Assembly (NCBI GenBank): GCA_963920635.1
Contig: OY987301.1
Coordinates: 16,534,501-16,598,500, forward strand
Length of the DNA stretch: 64,000 nt
Reading direction: 5' to 3'
Origin: Pseudeuparius sepicola
Lineage: Eukaryota; Arthropoda; Insecta; Coleoptera; Anthribidae
The notes below the pieces were generated by a model. The model saw nothing but the letters and a program-made list of their open reading frames with translations, did no database searches and was not told the DNA's origin. Position numbers and translations under genes: made by a program. Shown here in pieces: positions 13,265 through 26,173 of this stretch. The stretch's first letter is position 1; each line of letters starts with the position of its first letter.

Positions 13265-14289
13265 CCTTGTCTATCCATCAAGGTAATTTTTGCAAAAAAC
13301 TTTAAATTTCTTTGTAAAAGATTAATTTCACACTGATCCTGACTGCACTCAAATATACTAATGTGCCGAGAGTTTTTCCTGGGTTTTTTTCTCGGTTTTT
13401 AATTTTTTCCATCAGGGAATAATAAACTGATTGAAAAAACAAAAAAAAATCTGAAATAATATTACTTCCCTTGGGGTTATTTGGTGTAAAAATGATCTTT
13501 AGGGAGAATTTAATTACATAAAACCTAAAAAATATGTGTAAAAACCTGGCCTGAAATTGTCTCTAGAAAAATATATAAATGTAAAACCATTGACCCAACG
13601 GTAAACCTTTCTCTCGCATCCCCAAAATCATACTCCTAGCAGTGGGCATGATACTTTTTATTGTAAACTACAGAAACCCACTGAATTATGAAAAGTCACA
13701 ATACTGCAATGAGTTGAAACAATTCCGTATTTTTCGAAATATTTGCTGATGTTCAAACCTTTTTTTATCACTTTAAAAAAATCGGGGTTTTATTTATTTT
13801 TGTTTTCATAGCATGTCTGATTTGATTGATATGTTTCAACTTGTCAAATAAAGCAGAATTAATTAAGGATGGAGGATGATGCCTCCAATTGTAATATGAA
13901 ATAATTTTAATTTGCCCTGTGGTTTATAGACGGTACTGCGGAAAACCCAATATTTTCGAACTTTGGTCCCAGTTGGTGAACAATATTGAACTTTTCTACA
14001 AAGGGTTTTGAACTATGGCCAATTCAATGGCACTATATATTTCATTCATAAACAAATGATTAATATGGTTTGGTGATTATATATGTGAGTCTTCTTTTAA
14101 TAACAGAAGGTCATGGAATAGGACTATTTCAAAAAATTATAACCCGTAATCGGCCCATGTTTTGGAAAATACGGAATTGTCTTGATTCAGAGAGAAACAG
14201 GCTGTAGAAGAAATGACAAAAAATACTTCCATGTATGTACATGTACCATACAAATTCTTGACATTACTACATAAAAAAATTAAATAATA
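13265..14289. other. Intergenic stretch without a gene
   Basis: AT-rich sequence between the MITE and the pogo-type transposon. CAATTCCGTATTTTTCGAAA near 13724 has an imperfect inverse near 14163, so a decayed foldback may lie between. No open frame is convincing. Confidence 0.4.
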
Positions 14290-14291
14290 TA

Positions 14292-17200
14292 GGGTAAAGG
14301 CACCAGTGAATGAATAGTCACCAGTAAATGAACAATATCCTATTATTCTTTGAACATTAAGAAATCAGTTCGTTTGGCAAAATTAGCCTCTATGTAATCG
14401 GATATAACGTTCATTTTTCTATCAAGTTCATTCATTGGTTTGAATTGGTCACGTGACCTTTCATTGCGGTGACTGCCATTTAGTGAAGCGAAGTGCGAGT
14501 GAGCTGTGCAGAGGAAATCGTAGTAAGGTAAGTACTGATGCATCATGTATGTTTCAATTACGTAGACTTTGCTACTTTGGCATTAAGTCACTAACTGTCG
14601 AATTTTATGGCGTATAAAGGTTTAAAAACCTTTTTTTAAAAGATAAAACACTAGAAAAGTTCACGCCTTATATTAAATTAAGCTGTTCATTTACTGGTTC
14701 ACTGTTTGTATAAAAATCCAGTAAATGAACACTGTGTTCCTTCACTGGGTTTTCAGTATAAGTTGCATATTTCGCGGTTTTATGCTCTATAGGTTAGTTG
14801 TATAAGGTCTCGATTCAGAATCTAACCTCAAAACCATCATCTTACTTCTGGTACCAGTAGATGAACAGGTGTTCATTCACTGGGCGAATCAAATGAACTC
14901 TACTGAACACTTTTTTTTTATTTTGTTAGATGTCCACAAAAAGACCCTACATCAGATTTCGGTATTCCGAAGATCAGCTGAAATTGGCTATAGAAGAAAT
15001 TCGCACTGACAAATTAAGTTTGAATGCAGCTTCAATAAAATACAACATACCCAAGTCTACTCTCAGTTACAAAACAAGAAATGTTGTACCACTTGTGCGA
15101 AAAATGGGCCCACCATCCATTTTATCTAAAGAAGAGGAACAAAAACTGGAAGACTGGATCATAGCCAAAGCAAAACTAGGATTTCCTATGCACCACAATG
15201 AGGTCCAATTAGCTGTTCAAAATATAGTCAAAGCAACTGGCCGTGAAAATCCTTTCACAGAAGATAAACCAGGGAAAAAATGGTTCCAACTGTTTTTGAA
15301 AAGAAGACCACTCATAGTGAAAAGGAATACAGAAGTCATTTCGAAAGCTCGGGCAACGGTTACCGAGGAGACAATCAGGAGCTGGTTTTCTGATTTGAAT
15401 GATTTTCTCAGAGAGGAAGGAAAAGTAGATATTATGAGCGACCCGACCAGAATATTTAATGCTGATGAAACTGGAATGCAGTTTTGCCCAAAAACAGGAA
15501 AGCTTTTAGGGCCAAAAAGTTACAAAAACTTTTATACAGTGAGCAGTGGCCCAGAAAAAGAAAGTATGACGGTACTTTGCAACTTTTCGGCTTCTGGTTT
15601 AATAGTACCGCCAATGATTATTGTGCCTTATAAGCGAGTACCGCGTGATATAGCAATGTCAATCCCAGATACCTATTTCCTTGGAAGATCTGATTCGGGT
15701 TGGATGGTCTCTGAAACCTTCTACGAGTATATTACAAATTGCTTTTACCCTTGGTTAAAAGAAAATAATATTCAGCTGCCAGTGATTCTATTCCTAGATG
15801 GCCATAAATCGCATATAAGCGTAGAGTTATATGAATTTTGTATTGAAAAGATGATATGCCTGTTTTGTCTACCCCCAAATGCGACCCATATAATTCAGCC
15901 TTGTGACATTGCAATATTTAAGCCCCCTGAAGACAGCTTGGAAACGTGTGGTCCATGAACATCAACAGACAACTAGTAAGTACATAACGAAAGGTACATT
16001 CGCGCCTCTTTTTGAGAAAGCATTCACATCAATCAAGGCTGATGTCATTAGGAATGGCTTTCGATGTTGTGGGTTATATCCTCTAAATCCAAATGCAATA
16101 GACTACGAAAAAACAATAAGATTTAGAAGAAACGAAATGTTTCCAAACCAACAGAGTTCAAATTCTTGTCAGCCACCCAGCGTAGATGATCTAAAAGCCA
16201 CAACAAAAGTTTTGCAATATTACTTTAAGGATAAGTGTAGTGATTCAACTTCAGATATTTATAGCGTTTATCAAAGATGTGCTGTTGAAGAGACACCAGG
16301 TACCTCGGTAGGTCCTACCGATGCACTCGAGGATGCCGTTAATGGTGAGCGTGATCTGGTATTGACAGAATTCTTGATAGACAATCTGCCTCTACAATTT
16401 GATGATGTGCTCTACGACCCAACGAACACAGCACTCAATGATGAATATATCGGCCAAGCAGAAAAAATGAATTTACACAACTCTGACGAAACAATTGTAA
16501 CAGATTTAAACGAAGATTATTTACGAGACGAATCACCAACTACGAGTATGTTTGGCACTAACATAAATAGTGCAAATAGTGCCAAAGATATAAAACAAAT
16601 AGAAGACAAAGTGAATCCACAGGTATATGAAGAAGCCGCTGACAATAATGAAATAAAAGAAGCCAGGAGAGTAGATTCTGACTTGAAAAAAACGGATGAG
16701 AGTAATATAACAGAGAAAAACAAGATTGAGGAATTGGATGAAAACCATAGAACAAAGAAAAACGAAGTTGATGAACCGGATGAAGGCAATATAACAGCGA
16801 AAAACGGAGTTGGGAAACGAGATACATGTATTACAGCAGAGAAGAACGAAGTTGGAGAAGTTTTAAACTTAAATGAGAAAATACTTATTTTAAGCGAATT
16901 GGACAAAGATACAAACTTAAACGAAAGCAATAATGCGACAGAGACTGAAGAAAACGAGACCAAAGATAGAAATTTAGATAAAGGCGAAAAATTAGACGAA
17001 ATAGCTGTGAAGGACATTCCTGAAATAAGAGGTCCTAATGAAAATGTTGCCTTTGAGGCAATAAGCGCCATATTAGAACCAACGTTAGATCGCGAAGAAA
17101 TTACTTTAGCTACAAATAGTACAAAAGAACGTCATAATAATGGCCCAGCTGAAAATGTTTCAACAAACTGTGATCCTGATGCAATTACCTGTGATACTAA

Positions 17201-18175
17201 GACTGATAATAATTTCAGTAGCGATAATCCTAGTATATTAGAAAAAACAACAGACCAATGTAGTGATGTGCCAAATGTCATAATATTGAGTGATATTGTA
17301 ATATCAGAGCCTAGTACAAGTTCTGCTGAAGATATTTGGAAAAAAGTTTTGCATTGGCCAAGAATCAATGAAACTACAAAAAATAAAAAGGCAACAAAAC
17401 CAATGCCATTTGCTTTGACTTCAAAGCAGTGGAAAAACTATTATGACGAAAAAGAGAAAATCAAAAATGAAAAATTGATGTCCATTAAGCAGAAGGCAGA
17501 CGACAGAAAGAGAAAAGCACTAGAGAAAAACGAGAGGAACTCTAAAAAAGTAAAAAATCAAAAGAAGAATAACAAAGAAAATAACAATGAGGTAGTTAGT
17601 AGAAAACATGATGTCCGGGAAAAGAATCAACCCGCCAAGAAAACGAAATATTTCAGCAAGGAAGAATACCAAATAGATGATTTTGTTATTGTCCGATATG
17701 ACAAAAGCTTATTTCCCGGGGAAATTACCGATAAGGATGAAGAATACGAGGTGTCTACGATGACAAAAGCACAAGAAGGTCTATGGAAATGGCCAAAGAA
17801 AACCGACAAAATTTGGTACAAAAAGGATGATGTCTTGAAACAAATCCCAGTTCCAGAAGTCAATGCAGAAGGCTTTTATGAAATAAATGAAATGGATGAT
17901 TAGACTCCGAATAGGCATGTTCATTCATTGGAGGAACGGGTGTTCATTTGCTGGAATTTTCTGTTCATTTACTAGGGTTTTTGACATTTTTATTTTTATA
18001 ATTTTATTACAAAAATGTGGTATTTCTTGGAAATATATTGTTCACTTCCTTATATCTAATAAAGTAGTTACATTCAGCTTGAGTAGTCCCATACCTTTGA
18101 CATGCATAGACTTTTAGTATGACATGAATTTGTAAGATCAGGGGCTTAAATGTTCGTTTACTGGTGCCTTTACCC
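14292..18175 (+). mobile_element. pogo/Tigger-type DNA transposon (Tc1-mariner superfamily)
   Basis: A 3884-bp element whose two ends are inverted copies starting GGGTAAAGGCACCAGT. TA flanks both ends (14290-14291 and 18176-18177), the target duplication expected of Tc1-mariner elements. It carries a transposase with pipsqueak/CENP-B-like DNA binding and a DDE/DDD catalytic domain. At least ten copies of CCAGTAAATGAACA-like sequence, in both orientations, lie between each end and the gene (14302-14883 and 17917-18165). They are probable transposase-binding sites. The element sits between GCN1 and NF-YB and breaks no gene I can see. Confidence 0.9.
14930..17903 (+). pseudogene. pogo/Tigger-type transposase, one frameshift
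   Basis: The gene is in two overlapping frames, 14930-15958 and 15903-17903. The first encodes a pipsqueak-type helix-turn-helix (about residues 10-50), a CENP-B-type second helix-turn-helix (about 65-130), and the catalytic motifs NADETG and FLDGHKSH, then reaches HIIQPCDIAIF where the third acid lies. The frame is lost in a C5 run at 15923-15927; with one C fewer the second frame continues with the usual PLKTAWKR. The C-terminal 600 residues are acidic and Lys-rich, with LTSKQWKNYYDEKEKIK, and end in a conserved-looking tail with LFPGEI and WKWP. The start ATG follows a TTTTGTTAG tract. Known: pogo transposases cut and paste at TA. Inferred: this copy cannot make a full protein unless the extra C is an assembly error. 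Confidence 0.85.
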
Positions 18176-18177
18176 TA

Positions 18178-18704
18178 ATAACATATCACATTCCTAGACA
18201 TACCACAACATACAACATAAAGACAAAATCACAATGTAATGCAAGGGCGGGGAAATTATTGGTCCCACTCGAGTGAGTTTATAAACTTGTTAGTTTTTTA
18301 ATTATTCCCTTAAAAGCGAAGACGACTAAAGATTAAACTAATCTTATCATTAAATCATAATAGTCTAAACTAACTAAAAAAATTACCGGCGAATTAAACA
18401 AGTAACCACGTAACCTGCTGCTATAATATCTAATAATAGTTCGCAATTCGCAATAATAAACTGTAATGCTTGTGGGACCACCGTCCTTACTCTACATTAT
18501 GGTAAAACTCTCCCCTAACAATAGAAAAAGACCTTAATGTATAACCCTTCACCCTAACTGAAACTGATGGATAGGGTTGTTTTCCTGAAATGTGTATATA
18601 ACTGTACCTTCTCCACTATCAGTTGTCGTTAGGATGTTGCTAGCGACAGTCGAATCTAAAAATATAGTTTGTTTCGCTACTTTTGCTTACAATCCCCTCT
18701 AGTT
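18178..18704 (-). other. Probable 3' UTR and downstream spacer of NF-YB
   Basis: AT-rich sequence between the pogo-type element and the NF-YB stop. No open frame or repeat is evident. I do not see an unmistakable polyadenylation signal on the minus strand. Confidence 0.35.
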
Positions 18705-19402
18705 TCACTTACTGTATGAATCATCTGGGATTTCTTCATATATCAACTCTCCTTGTGAAAGGTTCTTGTCGCTCTTTGCAGCCTAAAATACAAATCTTGA
18801 AATTAAGGACCCACACTAGTTATTATTGTTAAGTTATTACCTCTCTATATTTTTGTAGGTATACTTTTAAAGGTTCAACATAATTATCAAAACCTAATGT
18901 ACTCATTGCAAACAAAATATCTTCCCCGTTTATTGTTTTCCTCTTCTCCATATGACATCGGTCACTGGCTTCGCTAGTAATAAAACTAATAAACTCGGAA
19001 ACACATTCCTGCACACATTCTCGTGCATCTTTCGCAATCTAAAGGCAACAAACATTAGCGAAAATTTCAAACATGATATCGTATTAAATTAGAAGCCATA
19101 GAACAATGCGTACTTTATTATTTACCTTTCCCGTTTCCGGGATGGCTCTTTTCATTATTTTTGCAACGTTTGCAATGGGTAAAAATCGATCCTGCTCCCG
19201 TAAGGGTGCTCCAGATTTGTCGCCATCGTGATTGGAATCGTCTGTGTTCTCTGCTGTGAGTTGTTGTTCTTCCTCTGTAAATACCAACAACGTAAGTAAG
19301 AGGCTTTTAAAGTTTTATAGAACTCTTACCTTCAATTTCTTCAACAGACACCATGTATGGTTCGGTTATATAGGTGTGCGACATGTCTTCAATTTTTTCC
19401 AT
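18705..19402 (-). CDS. Nf-YB: Nuclear transcription factor Y subunit beta (CCAAT-box factor)
   Basis: Complete coding region in four exons on the minus strand: 19402-19330, 19274-19126, 19038-18841 and 18782-18705, joining in frame to 165 residues. The histone-fold core runs from [17 protein letters not shown] through [18 protein letters not shown] and [20 protein letters not shown] to [10 protein letters not shown]; this is the signature of NF-YB (HAP3). NF-YB pairs with NF-YC and the dimer recruits NF-YA to bind CCAAT boxes in promoters. The N-terminal 50 residues are acidic, as in animal homologues; the C-terminal tail is short (about 25 residues) compared with vertebrates. A TAG acceptor at 19432-19434 suggests a non-coding 5' exon ending at 19431. 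The protein is intact and all introns are GT-AG. Confidence 0.95.
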
Positions 19403-19434
19403 ACAATTTTACTCCAGAGTACTCTGAAGTCCTA

Positions 19435-20795
19435 CAATAAATCATTGGTTTATATTTTCGAGGATTTCGGTACAAATTCAAGACACGGGAAATTGGCGGT
19501 AGGGTACCTGCTTCAAATCTATGGGTCTATCATAGGCTCGGAAAGGTTTGGATCACTTTATTATTTCATTTCTGTATCACATTCACATAAAAAATTCTAC
19601 TAATTTGAAAAAAGTGGCCTATAGCCTATTGATAAGAATACCAAAATTAGGAAAGCTCAAATAAGTACGAAAATAATTTTATTACGTTTATAAAGAAAAC
19701 TTTTAGTCAACATGTCAACATAACAAATTCTTTCAACTCAATGATTCTTTCGTACACAAAACATAAAGTATAGGTTAAATATGTAGCAAGTGTCAAACCA
19801 CAAAATATAAAAGGATAGGTTAGGTTCAAACCTCCCTGAAGTTAGCGTCATAACGCCAGGCCAAGTATAAAATAGAGGAGGGGGAAGGCAAGAACGGGTG
19901 ATTCAATCTCTCTTGGGGAGAAGGGAGATTGTTTATGAGGTCGCCTTTAAGCGTGGCTCGAGTTTTATCAGAGCTGGACCAACACTTCATATAGTGTCTG
20001 TCCAGATCAGAGAACAAGTAAGGGGAGAATCATCGAATTGATAAGTACAAGTGCCGCTTTGATCTTTGTCAGCCGATGGTCGCCATGTTGAAAGAGTAGA
20101 AGACAGGGCCGTATTTACAATTTAGTGAAGTAAAGTGCAGGCCTGTATCCAGATATTTTAGATCATTGATTTATAAACACTAAACAAAACATACATACTG
20201 AAATGACCATTGGAGCAGGCAAACATGTTAATTCTGTTTTATACAAATAAAAACTAAAACATGTTTTCTATTAGAATATGGCTTTTATCAGATTAATTAA
20301 TACACATACCCAGTTATATAATTATTATTGTTTCGTTCTCTCCTCCATTAAAATCAGTAGGTAGAGATTCGCCTTTGAGAGAGAGCGTATCAGCTGTAGG
20401 TAATTTTCATCCGAAAACTGTATCGGCGTAGACCGAGGCGAAAGAAATTCTTAAATAGGGTTTTTGGGCGACGCATTTCACAATGGGAAGCAAGAGGAAG
20501 GTCCGATTAAGAGATTTAACGCTTTTTCGGAATTTTAAATACGAGAGTTATTAAGCTTTTTTCCCGGCAGAAATCGGATCGTTTTACCTATGTGTCGCGC
20601 TGCGCCTAAAAATTACGGCGAACCTTTATTCATTGCGGCGAACCTATACAAATATGCGAACAAAGTTGGAAATTTCTATCAGAACACATGTACCTAGGTA
20701 TAATCAGTAAAAAATATATTTTTCTATAAAATAACTTTATTGATGTTTCCATTGTACATTTTAAATTTCTGTTTATAATTTTTACGGCCCCCATA
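19435..20795. other. Spacer between NF-YB and the P-type transposon
   Basis: No gene supported. The NF-YB promoter and upstream 5' exon should lie here. A GC-richer part at 19840-20110 and 20380-20660 could belong to exons or an unrecognised repeat, but its open frames are short and match nothing I know. Confidence 0.35.
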
Positions 20796-21719
20796 GTACT
20801 ATCCCAGAAAAGGACGAATCAGAAGTGGCACTTGGCTAATTTAAGAGGGCAGAGGGGTATTTTTATGAGGTGGTGGGGACGGAGAGTATTGCTAGGCCGC
20901 CAGATCCTTAGAAAGGTTAAAGCATGTCAACATATTTTTCACTATCATTTATTCATTTTGGGTAGGTATACCAATAAAATAAATATGAAAGCAATTAATA
21001 TTATCTAATGTGTGCCGGTAGTAAAATTATAATGTCTTACGAACCATTTATTCTATTTATCTGAGCCCAGAAAACCCACAACCTGACCCCTGTTTTCTGG
21101 GACTTGATTATGAAAGCGGAATGCTTGACAACAGCGCGGCGCGACGCCACAGATTCCGTTCTTGCGGTACTGCCAGATCGTCCAGTCGGGAGCCGGTAAC
21201 CAAGGCAACCCACAAAAATATAATGCAAATTAACTTAGTATAAAATGAAATCGATGATAATTTACTTATAAAAATGTTAGTCCTTGATAGTATTTTGGTT
21301 GATATTAAATTGAAGGCGATAAAAATAGCTAAATGAATTTAAGGAAATTGTCAGGCATAAAAGCTGACGAAGTCCGGCAACGTCGTTCGTGGCCTACGGC
21401 TGGCGCGCCACCTAACGCCAGACGCCAGACAGCGGTGTTATGTGGACAGCGTCAGCGTCAGCATGTTCAATTGAGGTTAAACCCCTTATAAAACGTAAAC
21501 AATAAAACGAAAAACGATTACCAATTTCTAAGTAAAAAAGCCCAGTATTATTATCATGACTGTGATAAAAGTAGCCAAAACAGGGACCAGATAAGGTGTA
21601 CAATATGTATTCAGCTCAACTTGACTGCTTGTGTTGTTCCTTCGAAAACTTCGTTGCTGTATTTACACTAGTGCATTGTGCCCCAGAAAACCCACTTTGT
21701 GCTTAGGTTTTGTGACGAA

Positions 21720-24700
21720 ATGGCCCCGCAATATTGCTGTGTTCGTGGATGTTCTAACAACACGAGGAATGTTGGGATAAGTTTTTTAAAATACCTGCTG
21801 ATGAAAACAGGTAGGTACCTATGTGTAGTTTGTCCCTACCTTGTTACCACAATATTATATCCTTATTATAAATTTTATGTCCTACGTACTACCACTTTTA
21901 CTGGAGTATTACCTACCCCAGAAAACCCACAAATGGCTTCCTACTGATAATACCTACCTAACTATTGCCACACAGCTTTTTATTAATTATAAAGTTTGTT
22001 CAATGCACTTTGAAAATAGTATGTTTGCAAACCAGTCGAAGTCTGGGCTAAAGAAAACAGCAATACCAACTGTGTTCTCATCATGTAAGTACCTTCATTG
22101 GTAATTATGGAAATTAGTGTATGCACCGCCCGATTTTCTTGACATTTTGGCTACCCCCCTATTTTCGAGGGCCCTGAACACGAATCTGACCTCGGTGTTT
22201 TGAGGTCGGACATAGTTTCCGAGAAAGTGAATTTTCAAATTTCCTTTTGACACCCTACTTTCACGGCGATATTTATGGTTATAATCCTTCTGCAACATCG
22301 AAACTTCGCGAAAACCCGCGGAAAGACCGAAATTTTGAAAGATTTATGTCGTGTTTAGGTACGTCCGGCCCGGCCGCTGTTTTCGTAAAGTTTCGATGTT
22401 GCAGAAGGTGCAAAATAGGGTGGTGATCAGTTTGAGCTAAATTCATCTCGATTATAACCAAATATCATCGTGAAAAAGTGGGGTGTCAAAAGGAAATTTG
22501 AAAATTCACTTTTTCGGAAACTATGTCCTACCTCAAAACACCGAGGTCAGATTCGTGTTCAGGGACCTCGAAAATAGGGGGGTAGCCAAAATTTCAAGAA
22601 AATCGGGCGGTGCATACACTAATTTCCATAATTACCCCTTCATTATTAGATAATAATATGTATTTTTTGCTGATACTTGTAATTTTGCTGCATTTAATTT
22701 TTTTTACTAGGTTATATCGATGAGGCTTCTTCACAGAGTCCTTCTGTGTCTGTATGCAGCAATTTGACTTTGTTAGAACCTCAACGAGAACTTGATCAAC
22801 CAGTCTCGATCGCTCAACTTTTGGATCAACCAAGTACACCCCATCTGTCACAGTCACCTATAGGCGATCTCCACAGCATTACCGAATTTTCAGTTGCATC
22901 AAAAGGTAATGATCTATATTCACAAACTGTTATTATAGTATACACACCCAAACTTATATGGCATCACGCATTATTTGCGATAATTTTTTTTTGTCAAAAA
23001 AATTATATGTCATGGAAAGTCAAAAGTGTTTACTAACAAAAACAGTTAAATGTGAAAAACCCGACAATATAAATTGTAATAAATATTAAGTGATTCCATA
23101 TTATAAGTTTGGGTGTGTGTATATTGTAATTTTTGTATTACTTGTTTTGTTATTGAATAATTCTATTTTTAGATGCTAGTCAACAAACTCTTAGTTTGAG
23201 TGCACATAGTCCGAGAAAGCATTCATTAAAGTTACAAATAAAAAAACTCCAAAGAAAGTTTCATCCGAAGTTGGAGCAAGCTGTCGACAGTGCCGACACT
23301 GAAATAAATGAGGAACAATTTCTTGCCATTTGTGAGAAAAAACTGTCTGCTTCAATGCTACTATTTGTAAGGCATTATTTAGGAAATTCCAAAAAAGATC
23401 CACAGGGATATCGTTACTCGTCAGATATGAAACAATTTTCCTTAACAATTTATTTTCTAAGCCCAAATGCTTATAGGTTTTTAATGAAACCACTTTATTT
23501 GCCATCTAAAAGCACTCTTCAAAGAATAACTAACAAATGGCATATAACTGCAGGTCTTAACAGTTTCATTTTTGAGGTTATTAAATCAAAAGCTACAAAT
23601 TTAGAGGTTTCTTCAAAACAGTGCATTCTTTGTATTGACGAAATGTCATTAATTTTTTTTTTATTTTACAATAGATCTTCCGATACCATTGTTGGCTTTC
23701 ATAATACATTGAAGGAAAAAAGATATGCTCCTGCTAAATATGTTTTAGCTATTATGGCTAGAGCAATATTTCTAAGTGGAAGCAACCAGTTGCTTATTTC
23801 TTTATTGATACTTGTTCAGGGGAGGAATTAAAATTTATTATTTTTGAAGCAATAAGGAAACTTAAATCTGTAGGATTACTAGTAAGTGCGTTAGTGTCTG
23901 ATCAAGGATCAAATTTTGTACAATTTTCAAAATCAGTTGGTATCTCTCCAAACTTCACATTTTTATGTCGATAGCGAAAAAATATTTTATATTTTTTATG
24001 TGCCGCATCACTTAAAATCAACACGAAATCATTTTTTCAGTTACACATTCGAAACCTCTGAAGGATGTACAAATAAAACGTATATTGACCAAATTTATAA
24101 TAAACAAAAACAAGCCTTTGGCTCTTCGGCTGTGTCCAAAATTTACAGATGAACACATTAATTCGAGTCCTTTTAAAAAACTGAAGGTTAGTTTAGCCGT
24201 CCAAGTTTTCAGCGCAATGGTAGCTGCGGCACTTAATTCCTTTATTGAATTCGGACAATTCCCCCCTTCGGCAAACGCTACAGTGTCATTTGTAGAAAAA
24301 ATTGATAAGTTATTTGATATCTTAAATTCCTCAAAAATATCAGGCAGCAAGAAATACAATAGACCTTTCAAAGAAGCAGATTACCAAGTCGATTTTTTAA
24401 AGGAAATGTTTACATATTTTGAGAATATTAAAATTTTAAAACAAAATATAGAGGTTACCAATAAAGTTAAATTTTTGAAAGGGTGGCAAATCACAATAAA
24501 TTCATTTTTAGGTCTTTGGGAAAAATTTCATTGTTTAGAGTTTAGTTCCTTATACACTCGACGCTTAAATCAAGATTGTCTCGAAAATTTTTTCGGCACT
24601 ATTAGGCAGCAAGGGGGAAATTGCTTGAATCCAACCCCCATCCAATGCGAAAGGGCTTTCAAGAAATTATTTTGTTTAAATTATTTCCAACACGCGGATG

Positions 24701-25301
24701 CGGCTAATTGTATTGAGGATTTTGATTCATTATTGTCATATGTAACCACCGAACATACACAAATTTACAACAAAGTTGTTGTGGGAAATGCAAGATCTAT
24801 TTTTTCTGATTTAAGTGTGGTGGCACCAGATTATATTGATTTCGAACTACATGAATCAAATAGTATATCATATGTTTGTGGAGAAAGATTAAGAAAGTGC
24901 TTGGAACAACATTCATGTGAAGTTTGTATTAAATATTGTAAACGTCATACATTAGGGGATACTGATTTGTTTACTTATTTTAAAGCATACAAATCAAGTG
25001 GTAACGAAACCTTTGGACATTTATTTTCACCTCCTGATAATTTTGTCAATTATATTAAAACTCTTGAAGTTAATTTTTGTACCCTCTTTCCAAATTTGCT
25101 TTAGAAGAAAATGTTGGTGTGCAATTAAAAAATAAGCTGCAAAACATTTCATATCAACATCCATGCCCTAGTTTTAATCATGCCTATTTATTATCCCTTT
25201 ATGTAAGATTTAGAATCTATTCTTTAAAATTTTTAAATCGTGATATTGTTTCTAATAAAACTAATAAAAATTATAAACTTCTAAATTTACAACATTTATA
25301 A
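21720..25301 (+). pseudogene. P-element/THAP9-like transposase with several frameshifts
   Basis: Likely exons are 21720-21810, 21922-22084, 22711-22905 and 23173-25301. Exons 1-2 encode a zinc-binding THAP domain: CCVRGCSNNT near the start, then KWL and CSMHFENSMF. Exon 3 is a low-complexity linker. Exon 4 carries the RNase H-like core: LCIDEMSL (first acid), then in another frame LVSDQGSNFV (second acid), VPHHLKSTRNHF (the PHLLK-type region) and LNQDCLENFFGTIRQQGG (catalytic glutamate region). The reading frame shifts near 21785, 21924, 23775, 23955, 24108 and 25095, each at or next to a short A or T run and each apparently lacking one base. Known: these proteins are GTP-dependent transposases. 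This copy as written cannot make one. Confidence 0.85.
22100..22636. mobile_element. Foldback element nested in the P-type transposon
   Basis: About 200-bp inverted arms begin GGTAATTATGGAAATTAGTG, and the right arm is its near-exact inverse. CCTTCATT occurs immediately on both sides (22092-22099 and 22637-22644), a clean 8-bp target duplication. It lies inside the transposase intron 22085-22710, so it need not disturb the gene. Non-coding. Confidence 0.9.
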
Positions 25302-26173
25302 GTGCTGCCAGGGGTCATTATTTTTAAAAATTAGGCTAAGTTGATAATGTATCGTGTGCATGTGCATAATATGTACGTAAGTAGTTTAGAATATCTTTTG
25401 TATTTATAGGTATTATATTTTATATGTGCTATTGTTTTTGAATTTTTTTATAGATTTTAGTAATAAACATTTTTGATAAATAACGTTTTTTACTACCAGT
25501 GATACGAAGGTCAACCAATTTTGCAAATAATAATTGTTATGGATCTATATAAAAAACAAATTAATTGCCAAGCTATGAGTTTTGACGCAAGTCGATTGAA
25601 ATATTGTAATATTTCAACCAGCCAAGTAGAATAGTTTACTTGAACCTAAATCATAGTTGTTTCTAATTAATATAGGTAAGTATAAAATAATAAAGAGGAA
25701 ATATTGTGAAATTTCCATGTACAATAAATAAAATGTATTTTTCTCTTTAGTAAAATATTAATATTTATATTTTTTTCATCAGTGAAATACCTACTTAAAA
25801 TCACTTCTGGAGATTCAAATTTAACTAGATCTAATCCCAGAAAAAACTTTACTATTCTAAAAATTAATTTTGCTATATAGAACACAAAATTTTCTATAGC
25901 CCGGACCTGGCCGTGCAATGGACAAGTTCTACTCTGTCCAAACTACGGTGGGCGTGGCCAATGCGCAGATGTCAACGGCGGAGAGTTCATTTCCTATGCG
26001 CGAGAGGGGAAATTGGAACCGCGACATCAAAGGCTCCGAAAGCAAGTGCCACTTCTGATTCGTCCTTTTCTGGGGTACTATTTTTAACATACTTCCAAGA
26101 AAGTGGCTATTATTAAATTTGCACTGGGGCCGTAAGTATGCGGGTTGATTTTAGAAATCGACCCACCAAATAC

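Larger units (their letters stand above)
20803..26074 (+). mobile_element. P-element-like transposon with THAP-type transposase
   Basis: A 5272-bp element bounded by perfect 32-bp inverted repeats (20803-20834 and 26043-26074, beginning CCCAGAAAAGGACGAATC). GTACTAT is duplicated at 20796-20802 and 26075-26081. P elements usually duplicate 8 bp; 7 bp can be proven here. It carries a frameshifted THAP-domain transposase. CAGAAAACCCAC recurs internally near 21068, 21684 and 21919, resembling the terminal sequence. A foldback element is nested at 22100-22636. Intact ends and a perfect target duplication suggest a fairly recent insertion. Confidence 0.9.

Noticed and set aside
16517..17071. Long minus-strand hydrophobic frame of 184 codons
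   Set aside because: It is antisense to the acidic, Glu/Asn-rich tail of the pogo-type transposase; composition effect only.
19800..19830. AGGTTAGGTT as a telomeric repeat
   Set aside because: Only two units; insect TTAGG arrays are long. Likely chance.
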